Below, one piece after another: positions 13,925 through 22,552 of a DNA stretch of 24,282 nt (its first letter is position 1; every line of letters begins with the position of its first letter). The stretch spans positions 1 to 24,282 of the forward strand of contig JBCCEV010000054.1 in assembly GCA_039030125.1 (NCBI GenBank), given 5' to 3'. This stretch comes from JBCCEV01 sp039030125. Its GTDB lineage: Bacteria > Pseudomonadota > Gammaproteobacteria > Ga0077536. The notes under the pieces are model-generated. The model saw only the letters and a list, made by a program, of their open reading frames with translations, did no database searches and was not told where the DNA came from. The position numbers and the translations under genes were made by a program.

Positions 13925-15211
13925 ATGGCTGATCGAGATTTTGGTATAGAGACCTTATGTCTCCACGCGGGTCAAATACCTGATCCGGCAACCGGGGCCC
14001 GCGCAACGCCCATTTATCAAACCTCGTCTTATGTCTTCGATGATCCCGAGCACGCGGCCAGTCTGTTTAACCTGCAGACGTTCGGCAACATTTATACGCG
14101 TTTGATGAATCCCACCAATGCGGTGTTCGAGGAACGCATGGCCGCCCTTGAAGGTGGACGCGCCGGTGTTGCGGTGAGTTCCGGGATGTCCGCGCAAATG
14201 ATCGCGTTAATGACCTTGGTTGAGGCGGGCGATCACATTGTCGCCGCGCGCACACTTTACGGAGGCACCTACTCGCAGTTGGACGTAACGTTTCGGCGCC
14301 TGGGAATTGATACCACGTTTGTTGATCCTGACGACGCGAACGCTTTCGCGGCAGCAGTCAAACCGAACACCAAATGTTTTTATGCTGAGGTGATTGGCAA
14401 CCCGCTAGCGAATGTCCTGGATATCGAAGCGATTGCGGATGTGGCCCACGCGGCTGATTTACCGTTGGTTGTCGACAATACATTTCCAACCCCCTATCTG
14501 TGCCGGCCAATGGACTGGGGCGCGGATATTGTGGTCCACTCGGCCACAAAGTTTATTGGCGGGCACGGCACCTCGATTGGCGGCGTGCTGATCGAATCGG
14601 GGCGCTTCCCTTGGGACAACGGCAAATTTCCCTCGATGACGGAGCCTTCCGAGGGTTATCACGGCGTGCGGTTTTACGAAACCTTTGGTGATTTCGGATT
14701 CACCATGAAAGCCCGCTGCGAGGCTTTGCGCACCCTGGGCCCGGCTATGAGTCCGTTTAATGCGTTCCTGTTCTTGCAAGGCTTGGAAACTTTGCCGGTG
14801 AGGATGGATCGTCACGTCGAGAACGCCCGCAAAGTTTCTGAGTTTCTCGTCGACCACGAGCTCGTCGATTGGGTTCGTTACCCGAGTTTGAAGGGCGATC
14901 CCTATTTCGATCTTGCCCAAAAGTACACGCCTAAGGGGGCTAGTTCGATCATGTCATTCGGCATTAAGGGTGGCCGGGAGGCGGGCGAGAAGTTTATCGG
15001 CGCGGTCCAATTCTTAAGTCATTTGGCGAACGTCGGTGACGCCAAGACTTTGGTGATCCATCCTGCCTCGACCACCCACCGGCAGCTTGCAGAAGAAGAA
15101 CAGGTAGCAGCCGGGGTGACGCCGGACATGATCCGGCTATCGATTGGTCTGGAAACTTCCGACGATATCCTCTGGGATATCGATCAAGCGCTTGAGAAAA
15201 GCAGGGCGTAG
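13925..15211 (+). CDS. metY: O-acetylhomoserine sulfhydrylase
   Basis: A 428-residue PLP enzyme of the Cys/Met metabolism family. MetY-type enzymes make homocysteine from O-acetylhomoserine and sulfide in the cytoplasm. The internal-aldimine lysine is K209 in 'VHSATKFIGGHG'; 'VSSGMSAQMIALM', 'YGGTYSQL', 'VVDNTFPTPYLCRP' and the C-terminal 'VIHPASTTHRQL' match MetY, where the 'NVGDAKTLVIHPASTTH' segment is characteristic. The length is typical of MetY and longer than cystathionine enzymes. O-succinylhomoserine sulfhydrylase is the main alternative. It ends the plus-strand run begun by the acyl-CoA dehydrogenase; no S-box or other known methionine leader is seen before it. Confidence 0.92.
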   Translation: MADRDFGIETLCLHAGQIPDPATGARATPIYQTSSYVFDDPEHAASLFNLQTFGNIYTRLMNPTNAVFEERMAALEGGRAGVAVSSGMSAQMIALMTLVEAGDHIVAARTLYGGTYSQLDVTFRRLGIDTTFVDPDDANAFAAAVKPNTKCFYAEVIGNPLANVLDIEAIADVAHAADLPLVVDNTFPTPYLCRPMDWGADIVVHSATKFIGGHGTSIGGVLIESGRFPWDNGKFPSMTEPSEGYHGVRFYETFGDFGFTMKARCEALRTLGPAMSPFNAFLFLQGLETLPVRMDRHVENARKVSEFLVDHELVDWVRYPSLKGDPYFDLAQKYTPKGASSIMSFGIKGGREAGEKFIGAVQFLSHLANVGDAKTLVIHPASTTHRQLAEEEQVAAGVTPDMIRLSIGLETSDDILWDIDQALEKSRA

Positions 15212-15290
15212 CGCATTGGCACGGCTACTTTAACTATTTACCTCGGCCGATTAGGCTAGCGGGCATTGGTTTTGTCATAGCGACCAGACA

Positions 15291-16193
15291 ATGGCCATTG
15301 CCGGGATCTATAGCGAAGAAAAAAAGAGTTTTATTGATTCGATTGCGACCGAGGCGCTTAATTTGAGTCTGCGCACCGCGGTCTCGTCCGCCGACCGGGT
15401 GCGGTATTGCTTTGATGACCTGCTAGTTGTCCTCACCCGCCAAGGTGAAATTCGATTCAGCTCTGATCTTAATGACGAACAAACACTGCACCGCACGGGG
15501 CAGATCCTAGTCGTTCCCAAGGGCGTGCCTGTCTACACTGATTATTTGGCCCCGAGCCAGAGGCAACCACTGCAGTGCATTACCCTTGAGCTCAGTGCCG
15601 AAGTCGCGCGTGACCGTGATTTAGAGAATCGTTACCGGTGGCCTGAAGAGGCGCCCTACGAACACCTCTACTCGCTCGATGATATCGATGAATTTATGCA
15701 GGTCGATGCCGCCGCTGCGATTCGAAGAATCGATTACCTAACCCGAGGGCGGTATTCGGCGGCTCATCGCAATGCACTCATCGACCTCAGCTCACGTGAA
15801 TTAATGCTGTACATTCACCAGTCATCGGCGCGGCGCGCGTTGCGGCGCGGCATCCGGATCCCGGCCGGTACGCGGCTCTCCGAGGTACGCGAATACATCG
15901 ACTCAAATCTTGCCAATGACTTATCCACGCCGGCGCTGGCTAAACAATGCCACCTTAGCCGCGCCCAATTCCATCAGCGTTTTGTTCAGTTATTCGGAGA
16001 AACACCGCAAAGCTACGTCCAAGCTCGTCGCTTGCATACCGCGCGGCTGTTGTTGACCGAGGACCCGGTAAGTTCTGTCGCCGCTGTCGCCCAGCAAACC
16101 GGTTTTCGCAGCCCGGCACACTTCTCAACGCTCTTTAAGCAGTACACCGGCTTATCACCTTCAGCGTTTCGAAGACGGCGCGTGACAGCCTAA
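15291..16193 (+). CDS. AraC-family transcriptional regulator
   Basis: A 300-residue regulator with an N-terminal cupin-like sensing half and a C-terminal double helix-turn-helix (about residues 195-297). The signature 'STPALAKQCHLSRAQFHQRFVQLFGETPQSYVQARRLHTARLLL' and 'VAQQTGFRSPAHFSTLFKQYTGLSPSAFRRR' is standard AraC. The N-terminal half resembles no ligand-specific subgroup I can name. Start ATG at 15291, without an obvious ribosome-binding site. It lies upstream of, and in the same direction as, the DUF2306 membrane gene (134-base gap) and about 1.7 kb before the catabolic operon at 17877; either could be its target. Confidence 0.92.
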   Translation: MAIAGIYSEEKKSFIDSIATEALNLSLRTAVSSADRVRYCFDDLLVVLTRQGEIRFSSDLNDEQTLHRTGQILVVPKGVPVYTDYLAPSQRQPLQCITLELSAEVARDRDLENRYRWPEEAPYEHLYSLDDIDEFMQVDAAAAIRRIDYLTRGRYSAAHRNALIDLSSRELMLYIHQSSARRALRRGIRIPAGTRLSEVREYIDSNLANDLSTPALAKQCHLSRAQFHQRFVQLFGETPQSYVQARRLHTARLLLTEDPVSSVAAVAQQTGFRSPAHFSTLFKQYTGLSPSAFRRRRVTA

Positions 16194-16327
16194 ACCGCTT
16201 TGCCTAGGACGCCGGTATTCTTTCTTGGGGCGCCGGTTCGCCGACATATGGCTGACTTGCCGGTTGTTGCTGCGTCGCGATTACTGTTATCCCTGCCCCC
16301 CGAAGAGAGACTTGAGGGGAAAGGTGA

Positions 16328-17086
16328 ATGTCCTCGACGTTGCACAGTGCGGGCACCCATCCGACATCGGCAATAGAATCAGCGCTTACCACGATACTGC
16401 GCTTTGTATTCACTGCGGGCTGCGTTTTTTACGCGGTTCTAGCATTTGATTATTTCTTGAGTTTTGGCACCGGCCGAGAAGGGCTGTGGTTGCAATTGTT
16501 CGCGCTTTTGGTGTCGAGCGAGCATGTGTTGGGCAGCGGTTCGGTCCATGTCGATCAGGCGATCGCTTACCGCAACGGTTATGACTTTCTATTAATGCAT
16601 ACCACCATGGGTGCCATCGCGATGGCTATTGGTCCGTTCCAATTCATTCGCGCGGTGCGGCGGAAGTACCCTCACCTGCATCGCAGTGCGGGCAAGATCT
16701 ATTTACTGGGGATCTTGTTGAGCATGATCGGCGGACTTGGCTATCTCGCGGTCACCGATCTGGACGCGGTTTTCTCGGGAGCGCCCTTCGCGATCTCCTT
16801 GTTGGGTCTCGATATTGCAGTACTTTTCACCGGTTTCCTCGCCTATAAGGCGATTCGCGAACGAGACATTCGCCGGCATCAAAGTTGGATGGCATTCAAT
16901 TTCGGACTCCTACTGGCAACGCCGGTATTGCGCTTGCTATGGATCGTGTTTGCGCTGGTATTTCCAAGCCTGGATCAGGCTGCCGGGAACCTGGCGATCA
17001 CGACTTTCCTGTTACCACTTTGCCTGACCGGAATGCTGCTGTGGGTCGCCGTGCAGAATCGCGGGCGCAAACTACCGGCGATTTAG
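16328..17086 (+). CDS. DUF2306-family membrane protein
   Basis: A 252-residue integral membrane protein with about seven hydrophobic segments. The section 'HTTMGAIAMAIGPFQFIRAVRRKYPHLHRSAGKIYLLG' (about 93-131) matches the DUF2306 pattern of a helix ending GPFQF and then 'P.LHRxxGxxY'. Histidines at the helix boundaries (H93, H117, H119) and 'RDIRRHQSWM' near 185 could be haem or metal ligands, but I know of no proven function for the family. A GAGGGGAAAGG site precedes the ATG. The following membrane gene begins 13 bases after its stop, so they form one transcript. Confidence 0.8.
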   Translation: MSSTLHSAGTHPTSAIESALTTILRFVFTAGCVFYAVLAFDYFLSFGTGREGLWLQLFALLVSSEHVLGSGSVHVDQAIAYRNGYDFLLMHTTMGAIAMAIGPFQFIRAVRRKYPHLHRSAGKIYLLGILLSMIGGLGYLAVTDLDAVFSGAPFAISLLGLDIAVLFTGFLAYKAIRERDIRRHQSWMAFNFGLLLATPVLRLLWIVFALVFPSLDQAAGNLAITTFLLPLCLTGMLLWVAVQNRGRKLPAI

Positions 17087-17099
17087 GGGTGCTCGCGCG

Positions 17100-17720
17100 A
17101 TGATCGTTTGGCGCTGGGGTGCCGCTTTTGGCGCCTTGCTGGTGGTCTATGTCTTTGCGGGCCGCTTTGTCTTACCGGGCGACCTTTGGCACGGCTGGCT
17201 GCCGGTTGAAAGCCGCGAATCCGAGAGGCTCCAGTTTGCCTCCAATCCAGTGCTTTACTGGAGTTACGCCTTAAGCGCGGCGGCGGCGATTTGGTTGGGG
17301 TTTTCCGGCCTCGCCTCGATCGTGCGCCAGGGCCGCGTGTCCGGTGGGTTTCTCGCCGCGTCGTCGCTTGCCGCTGTAGCCGGCATTGGGCTTGCCACTT
17401 ATCAGCGCGATAATGCTTTGGGTGGCCTCACTGCGGTTTTTTATTGGTGGAGCTTCGGCGCAATATGGATTTTCACGAACCTCGTTAGCGCCGTAGCGGT
17501 GCGTCACGGCTCACCGCTGGTGGGGCGTGATTGGGCGCTCTACAGCGTCGGCCTCTCCTTGGTACCGGTCTCGGCACTGCCGCAAATGCCGCTTTGGGTG
17601 CTGCTCGATTCAATGACCGTCGATGAAGCGGCCCTGACGGCATTTATTGCTTCGTTTGCGGCGCATTATGTGATCGCGCAGTACCTGATCCTTGAGGTTT
17701 TAGATCGCAAATCGACATAA
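17100..17720 (+). CDS. Uncharacterised membrane protein
   Basis: A 206-residue protein I do not recognise. It has about five or six hydrophobic segments (near residues 5-22, 57-76, 80-103, 107-140 and 150-200) and a short soluble loop after the first. Motif-like pieces are 'DLWHGWLPVESRESERLQF' after the first helix and 'YQRDNALGGL' in the middle. A GGGG run at the end of the preceding gene gives it a ribosome-binding site. Coupling to the DUF2306 gene suggests the two act in one membrane complex, but that is inference only. Confidence 0.7.
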   Translation: MIVWRWGAAFGALLVVYVFAGRFVLPGDLWHGWLPVESRESERLQFASNPVLYWSYALSAAAAIWLGFSGLASIVRQGRVSGGFLAASSLAAVAGIGLATYQRDNALGGLTAVFYWWSFGAIWIFTNLVSAVAVRHGSPLVGRDWALYSVGLSLVPVSALPQMPLWVLLDSMTVDEAALTAFIASFAAHYVIAQYLILEVLDRKST

Positions 17721-17831
17721 TCGCTGCTCGGCCGGGGGATTTCGGTGCCCGAATTATCGGTTTGTCATCTTTGCGGCAACCGAATTAAGTTGATCAGGAT
17801 CCTAGGTCGCGGATAATTGCACCGATCCATA

Positions 17832-17857
17832 GCGGCCGCTCAACCATGATCGGCCGC
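17832..17857. promoter_or_regulatory. Inverted repeat before the catabolic operon
   Basis: GCGGCCG (17832-17838) and CGGCCGC (17851-17857) are perfect seven-base arms around a 12-base centre, ending six bases before the strong ribosome-binding site GAGGAGG (17863-17869) of the first operon gene. It could be an operator or an RNA hairpin affecting access to that site. Confidence 0.4.
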
Positions 17858-17876
17858 GCCACGAGGAGGCGATCTA

Positions 17877-19283
17877 ATGGCATCAATGAGCGAGAAAATC
17901 TCCGCATGTTTGGCGGACGGTGGCGACATGCTATTAGGCGACGACGCGACCAGTCGCTCAGCGGGTGTCTGGCGCGACGATAGCGTGCAGGCGACGATCA
18001 TTGTGCGCCCTCGATCAACCCAAGAAGTTTCCGAGGTTCTAAGGGTTTGTCACGAGGAAGGCCAAAGCGTGGTAACCCACGGCGGATTGACCGGACTGGT
18101 TAATTCGGCCGACACCACCGCAGCCGATGTGGTGCTCTCGATGGAGCGCATGAATAACATCATCGATATTGATACCTTGGGTCGCACCATGACCGTCCAA
18201 GCCGGCGTTCCCTTGCAACAGATCCACGATGTCTGCGCCGAGCACGGGCTTATGTTTCCGGTCGACTTAGGTGCGCGCGGCTCCTGCCAGATCGGGGGTA
18301 ACGCAGCAACCAATGCTGGGGGGCTGCGCGTTATTCGCTACGGCATGACGCGCGATAACATTCTCGGCATTGAAGCGGTATTGGCCGACGGCACCATTTT
18401 ATCGTCGCTCAATCAGGTGCTTAAAAACAACGCCGGTTACGATTTGAAGCAGTTGTTTATTGGCAGCGAAGGAACCTTAGGAGTGGTCACGCAGTTGGTC
18501 TTGCGCCTGCGCACCGAGCTACCAGCGGAGCACACCGCGCTTGTTGGCTTTAGCGACTATCAGCGAGTACTGAAATTCCTTTCCTATTTCGATGGCGCGC
18601 TTGCTGGCAATCTTTCCGCCTTTGAAGTGATGTGGCCAGATTTTTTTATGCACCAGCGCGCAAAGTGCGAGGTCAAGGGGCTCGAAATTGACGGCGACGC
18701 CCGCTTTTTTGCGATCGTTGAATCACTGGGTGTGGATCACAGCCAAGAGGCCGAGACCTTTGGTGCCGCGTTAGAGGGCGCTATGGAAGAAGGTTTAATT
18801 ACCGATGCGGTGGTCGCGCAATCAGATAACGATCGCGCGGCGATTTGGAAAATCCGCGATGAGGTCGAACATTTGTTCGACGGTGGCGAACATATGTTCT
18901 TTGACGTCAGCCTCGCTATCCGGTCGATGAATGAATACGTCGATGAGGTCCGCGCGAACCTGGCGAAGCAATCGTTCGATTCTCAGTTCTATAGCTTCGG
19001 CCATTTGGGTGACGGAAATTTGCATTTTTGCGTGGTGTGCAAATCCGATCTTGCCAAATACCAACCCACTATCGAGGAGTGCGTTTATCAACCCCTCGAA
19101 CCTCTGGGCGGTTCCATATCTGCCGAGCACGGCATTGGTTTGCAGAAGAAGGCCTATTTGTCGTTAACCCGCAGTGATGCGGAGATTGCTGTCATGCGAA
19201 CACTTAAGCACGCCATGGATCCGAAAGGAATTTTGAACCCCGGCAAAATCTTCGATTTCGAAGGACCCGTTTCTATCCAATAA
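17877..19283 (+). CDS. FAD-linked D-2-hydroxyacid dehydrogenase (GlcD/D-2-hydroxyglutarate type)
   Basis: A 468-residue FAD-binding oxidoreductase of the VAO superfamily, oxidising D-2-hydroxyacids such as D-lactate, glycolate or D-2-hydroxyglutarate. The PCMH-type FAD domain shows 'VVTHGGLTGLV' (about 62-72), 'GARGSCQIGGNAATNAGG' (about 132-149) and 'GSEGTLGVVTQLVLRLR' (about 198-214). The C-terminal domain has 'FGHLGDGNLHF' and 'SAEHGIGLQKKAYL', where the histidines and Glu bind metal and substrate. A strong GAGGAGG seven bases ahead sets the ATG. Substrate is not decided by sequence. It opens the operon; the permease start is 14 bases after its stop. Confidence 0.9.
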   Translation: MASMSEKISACLADGGDMLLGDDATSRSAGVWRDDSVQATIIVRPRSTQEVSEVLRVCHEEGQSVVTHGGLTGLVNSADTTAADVVLSMERMNNIIDIDTLGRTMTVQAGVPLQQIHDVCAEHGLMFPVDLGARGSCQIGGNAATNAGGLRVIRYGMTRDNILGIEAVLADGTILSSLNQVLKNNAGYDLKQLFIGSEGTLGVVTQLVLRLRTELPAEHTALVGFSDYQRVLKFLSYFDGALAGNLSAFEVMWPDFFMHQRAKCEVKGLEIDGDARFFAIVESLGVDHSQEAETFGAALEGAMEEGLITDAVVAQSDNDRAAIWKIRDEVEHLFDGGEHMFFDVSLAIRSMNEYVDEVRANLAKQSFDSQFYSFGHLGDGNLHFCVVCKSDLAKYQPTIEECVYQPLEPLGGSISAEHGIGLQKKAYLSLTRSDAEIAVMRTLKHAMDPKGILNPGKIFDFEGPVSIQ

Positions 19284-19297
19284 ATTCAGAGCGATAA

Positions 19298-20641
19298 ATG
19301 TCTTTCGCGCGCATTCTTGGCCGGCGCGAAGTGATCGCGCTTGCCTTTGGCGCGATGGTCGGCTGGAGTTGGATTTTTCTTACTGGTACCTGGGTGCTAC
19401 GCGCCGGGACGATTGGTGCGATCGCGGCCTTTGTGATCGCCGGGATCGTCATGGTTCTCATCGCACTGACTTACGCAGAGCTGGCCGCCGCCATGCCCAG
19501 CGTGGGTGGTGAGCATGTTTATACGGAGCGCGCGTTTGGGCGCGCCATCTCCTTTGTTTGCACGTGGTCGTTGCTTTTAGGCTACGTCTCGATCGTGGCT
19601 TTTGAGGCGGTTGCGTTTCCAGAGGCGCTGTCTTATTTGTTTCCACAACTCTCCGTTGGCAAGTTATGGCAAATCGCGGGATCGGATATCTACCTCAGCC
19701 ACGTTGTCATTGGGATCGGCACCGGCGCCTTAATTACGGCAATCAACGTTCGGGGGCTGGTGGGTGCCGCGCGCCTGCAAACGATTGTGACCACGTTCAT
19801 TTTGATCGCGGGGATTTTTTTGATTCTGGGAACGATCCTTCAATTCGATGTAGCGAATCTCGAGCCCCAGTTTAGCGGTAGCATCATTGGGATAGGTGCG
19901 GTCATCGTCATGTTGCCGTTGATGTTCTTAGGTTTCGACGTCATTCCACAGGCGGCTGAGGAGATTAATCTGCCGCCCGAGAAGATTGGTATCTTGATTG
20001 TGGTTTCATTAGTCATCGCGGTGTCTTTCTACACCGCCATGGTTGCCGCGGTTGGATTTGGTTTGCCGGGGGCGTTGCGCGCCACAAGTAACTTAACCAC
20101 CGCAGATACCGCGGCGCGGGTTTGGGAGGGCGAATGGGCAGCCAAGATCATCGTCGTCGGTGGACTCGCCGGGATTGTGACAAGTTGGAATGCGTTTTTG
20201 GTCGGCTCATCGCGATTGATGTACGCGCTTGCTAAAGATCAGATGTTGCCCCGATCGCTTGCCGTCCTGCACCCGCGACGCTCAACCCCGCATTACATCT
20301 TGTGGTTGATTTTCGCGGTGTCGGCCGTGGCGCCGTGGTTTGGACGTCCCGTACTTGTTTGGCTTATCGATGCGGGAAGTTTAGGAGTGATCATCGCCTA
20401 TGGCGTGGTCGCGGCCTGCTTTCTCAAACTGCGGAGCGCGGAACCTGATATGCCCCGTCCCTATCGTGTTCCTTATGGCCGGACCGTGGGAATACTCGCT
20501 TTGGTATCGTCGGCGGGGATCGGGTTGCTCTACTTGCCATGGAGCCCAAACGCGCTGGTTTGGCCTCAGGAGTGGTTGATTTTTGGAGGCTGGGCAATGA
20601 TGGGCTTACTTATGTTTAATGCAGCGAAGCGTGCTTCATGA
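19298..20641 (+). CDS. APC-family amino-acid/amine permease
   Basis: A 447-residue secondary transporter of the amino acid-polyamine-organocation superfamily, with about twelve membrane helices. The first helix has 'IALAFGAMVGWSWIFLTGTWV', equivalent to the substrate-binding GxG region, and 'ALTYAELAAAMPSVGGEHVYTERAFG' is the typical second helix and loop. 'SSRLMYALAKDQMLPRSLAVLHPRRSTPH' in the later part is also family-like. Proton-coupled uptake across the inner membrane is likely. Its stop overlaps the ligase start as ATGA, so the two products should be made together and the permease substrate is probably the ligase substrate. Confidence 0.9.
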   Translation: MSFARILGRREVIALAFGAMVGWSWIFLTGTWVLRAGTIGAIAAFVIAGIVMVLIALTYAELAAAMPSVGGEHVYTERAFGRAISFVCTWSLLLGYVSIVAFEAVAFPEALSYLFPQLSVGKLWQIAGSDIYLSHVVIGIGTGALITAINVRGLVGAARLQTIVTTFILIAGIFLILGTILQFDVANLEPQFSGSIIGIGAVIVMLPLMFLGFDVIPQAAEEINLPPEKIGILIVVSLVIAVSFYTAMVAAVGFGLPGALRATSNLTTADTAARVWEGEWAAKIIVVGGLAGIVTSWNAFLVGSSRLMYALAKDQMLPRSLAVLHPRRSTPHYILWLIFAVSAVAPWFGRPVLVWLIDAGSLGVIIAYGVVAACFLKLRSAEPDMPRPYRVPYGRTVGILALVSSAGIGLLYLPWSPNALVWPQEWLIFGGWAMMGLLMFNAAKRAS

Positions 20642-21999
20642 GCGAAACCTCGCGTGGGCTCTCCCGTCCTGATTGGGAAACATTCATCAATGCCCATGAG
20701 CTAACGCACGTTGGGGTTGGCTGCGTCGACTGGGAGGGACGGCTGCGTTCCAAACAATACGCAAGCGAGAAAATCTTGGCGTCGGCTCAGTTGCCAATCA
20801 CCAGTGCGGTATTTACCGGCGATCCCGTGGAGCAGCCGATTACCACATTGGCACTTGAGGACCCCGCGAACGGCTATCCGGATGCGTTGATCAACCTTGA
20901 TGAAGCGGTGGGGTTTAAATTTCCGTTCGATCATGGTGGCGACGGTTTGATCATGCTCGGATGTATTACCGGCGATCTTGCCGATCATTGTCCGCGCAGC
21001 ATGTTGCAAAAAGAACTTGGACGGTGGCAGCGTATCGACCGGCAGGTTCGGGGTGCGTTTGAAATCGAATCCTATCTGCTGCGCGAAACGACGCGCTCGA
21101 TGGCCGGTAAGTCCCCGGAGGCGCTGTGCTTTTCCGAAGCGTTTGCGCGGATGATGTCGTTTATCGAGCAAAGCGATGCAAGCGAATTTTTGAATTCGCT
21201 GACCTCGTGTTGTGAAGTAATGGGTATCAAAATTCGGGCGGTTCACGGCGAACATCTGCGCCTTTTAGAAACGGCGCTGGCGCCTGCGCAAGGCGTGACA
21301 ATTTGTGATCACGCGCTGTTATACAAGTCCATCGCAAAAATTGTCGCCCGGCGCCAGCACATATTGGCGAGCTTTATGGCCCAGGCGAGCGCGGCGGCGG
21401 AAAGTGCTGGCGCGCACCTCAACTTATCGTTTGCCGATGGCATTGGCCGTTCGACGCTCGTTGATGGGGATGACCTTTTGCTCAGTGATGAGGGCCGATT
21501 TTTTATTGGCGGTCTGCAACGTTACTTACCAGAACTCATGGTTTGTCTGGCGCCAAATATTAATTCCTACAAGCGTTTTGTTCCGCCAAATATCTCGCCG
21601 CTGAATAACACTTGGGATTACGAAAACAAAACTGCAGCCTATCGGGTGGCGGGAAGCGGTGCTGATCGCCGCATAGAAATACGCGTACCCGGAGCGGACA
21701 CCCATCCTTATCTTGCGCTGACAGCGGTTTTAACCGCCGGTCGGCGAGGTATTGGTGAGCGCGCTGAACCAAGCGCTCCAAGCGCGGGGAATGCTTGGAG
21801 CGACTCGGCGCCAAGCGGCCCGCCGTGGCCCCGAGACCTGAGTGCGGCGGTGTCTGCGTGGCGCGGTTCTGCCTTGGCGAAATCGACTTTCGGAGCGAGC
21901 TTCGTGGAGGCTTACGCACTCACGCGAGAATGGCAGCTCGCGGCGTTTGCCCGAGCCGTCACGGACTGGGAACTCCAAACCTATGCCTACAATGCGTAG
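20638..21999 (+). CDS. Glutamine-synthetase-like ligase (gamma-glutamyl-amine type)
   Basis: A 453-residue member of the glutamine synthetase superfamily outside the nitrogen-assimilating GlnA group. Such enzymes (for example PuuA, IpuC) join glutamate to an amine with ATP at the start of amine catabolism. Visible are 'FEIESYLLRE' (about 141-150, the first metal Glu pair), 'HGEHLRLLETALAP' (about 202-215), 'GAHLNLSFADG' (about 259-269), 'NINSYKRFVPPNISPLNNTWDYENKTAAYRV' and 'RRIEIRVPGADTHPYLAL'. The 'ExxLRLLE' segment departs from the usual ExxxGQxE pattern, so the acceptor may be unusual. It has no adenylylation Tyr motif that I can see. It starts at ATG 20638, overlapping the permease by four bases. 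Confidence 0.85.
   Translation: MSETSRGLSRPDWETFINAHELTHVGVGCVDWEGRLRSKQYASEKILASAQLPITSAVFTGDPVEQPITTLALEDPANGYPDALINLDEAVGFKFPFDHGGDGLIMLGCITGDLADHCPRSMLQKELGRWQRIDRQVRGAFEIESYLLRETTRSMAGKSPEALCFSEAFARMMSFIEQSDASEFLNSLTSCCEVMGIKIRAVHGEHLRLLETALAPAQGVTICDHALLYKSIAKIVARRQHILASFMAQASAAAESAGAHLNLSFADGIGRSTLVDGDDLLLSDEGRFFIGGLQRYLPELMVCLAPNINSYKRFVPPNISPLNNTWDYENKTAAYRVAGSGADRRIEIRVPGADTHPYLALTAVLTAGRRGIGERAEPSAPSAGNAWSDSAPSGPPWPRDLSAAVSAWRGSALAKSTFGASFVEAYALTREWQLAAFARAVTDWELQTYAYNA
21774..21802. repeat. Hairpin-forming inverted repeat inside the ligase gene
   Basis: CGCTCCAAGC (21774-21783) and GCTTGGAGCG (21793-21802) are perfect ten-base arms with a nine-base loop. The arms code for a Ser/Pro/Ala-rich linker of the ligase (about residues 379-389) where family sequences vary. 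CCAAGCG also recurs nearby as a direct repeat. It may be chance codon use in a low-complexity linker or an mRNA structure. Confidence 0.5.
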
Positions 22000-22008
22000 C
22001 ATTAAAAC

Positions 22009-22500
22009 ATGAGCGCCGAGGTGCCAAAGCCCTATCGGCGAACGTTCACCGTTAAGCCAGCTTGGTTAGACGAGAATGACCACATGAACGTCGCCTACTA
22101 TCTATCTGCACTCGATGACGGCAGCGAGGCGCTGTTTGAAGATATCGCCTTGGGTTGGGAATACACTCGTGATGGCGCCGGTACGATATTCGTCGCCAGT
22201 TGTAATATCGATTTCCGTCGCGAATTATTAAGCGGTGACAACATCGAAGTGAGAACACAGTTACTCGCTTTTGATAGTAAACGCATCCATTGCTACCTCA
22301 GTGTGCACAACGCTGATGAAGCTTATCTAGCGGCTGAAGCAGAGCAACTGTATCTGCACATGTCGTTGGCAACCCGTCGGCCGGCACCGATCCCCGAGGG
22401 ACCAAAACAGCGCTTGGCAGAAATCGAGCGCGTTCACCGTGAACTACCGATACCCCCTTTTGTGGGGCGCAAAATGGGCATGGATTGGAAACCGAAATGA
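22009..22500 (+). CDS. Hotdog-fold acyl-CoA thioesterase
   Basis: A 163-residue hotdog protein. 'WLDENDHMNVAYYLSALDDGSEALFEDIALG' (about 19-49) is the pattern of 4-hydroxybenzoyl-CoA thioesterase-like enzymes, with the Asp/His-Met-Asn active-site segment, and resembles the betainyl-CoA thioesterases fused or linked to L-carnitine dehydrogenase. It should hydrolyse an acyl-CoA to acid plus CoA in the cytoplasm. The ATG at 22009 is 9 bases past the ligase stop with no separate ribosome-binding site, so translation is probably coupled. The C-terminus 'GRKMGMDWKPK' is unremarkable. Confidence 0.85.
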   Translation: MSAEVPKPYRRTFTVKPAWLDENDHMNVAYYLSALDDGSEALFEDIALGWEYTRDGAGTIFVASCNIDFRRELLSGDNIEVRTQLLAFDSKRIHCYLSVHNADEAYLAAEAEQLYLHMSLATRRPAPIPEGPKQRLAEIERVHRELPIPPFVGRKMGMDWKPK

Positions 22501-22552
22501 GGCCGCAACGGCGGATCATTACCGGCGTGGTTATGATGAGAGGAATAGTGCT

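Noticed and set aside
20701..21255. A 184-codon open frame on the minus strand inside the ligase gene
   Set aside because: Antisense shadow of a clear glutamine-synthetase-like gene; composition is arginine-rich and without recognisable domains.
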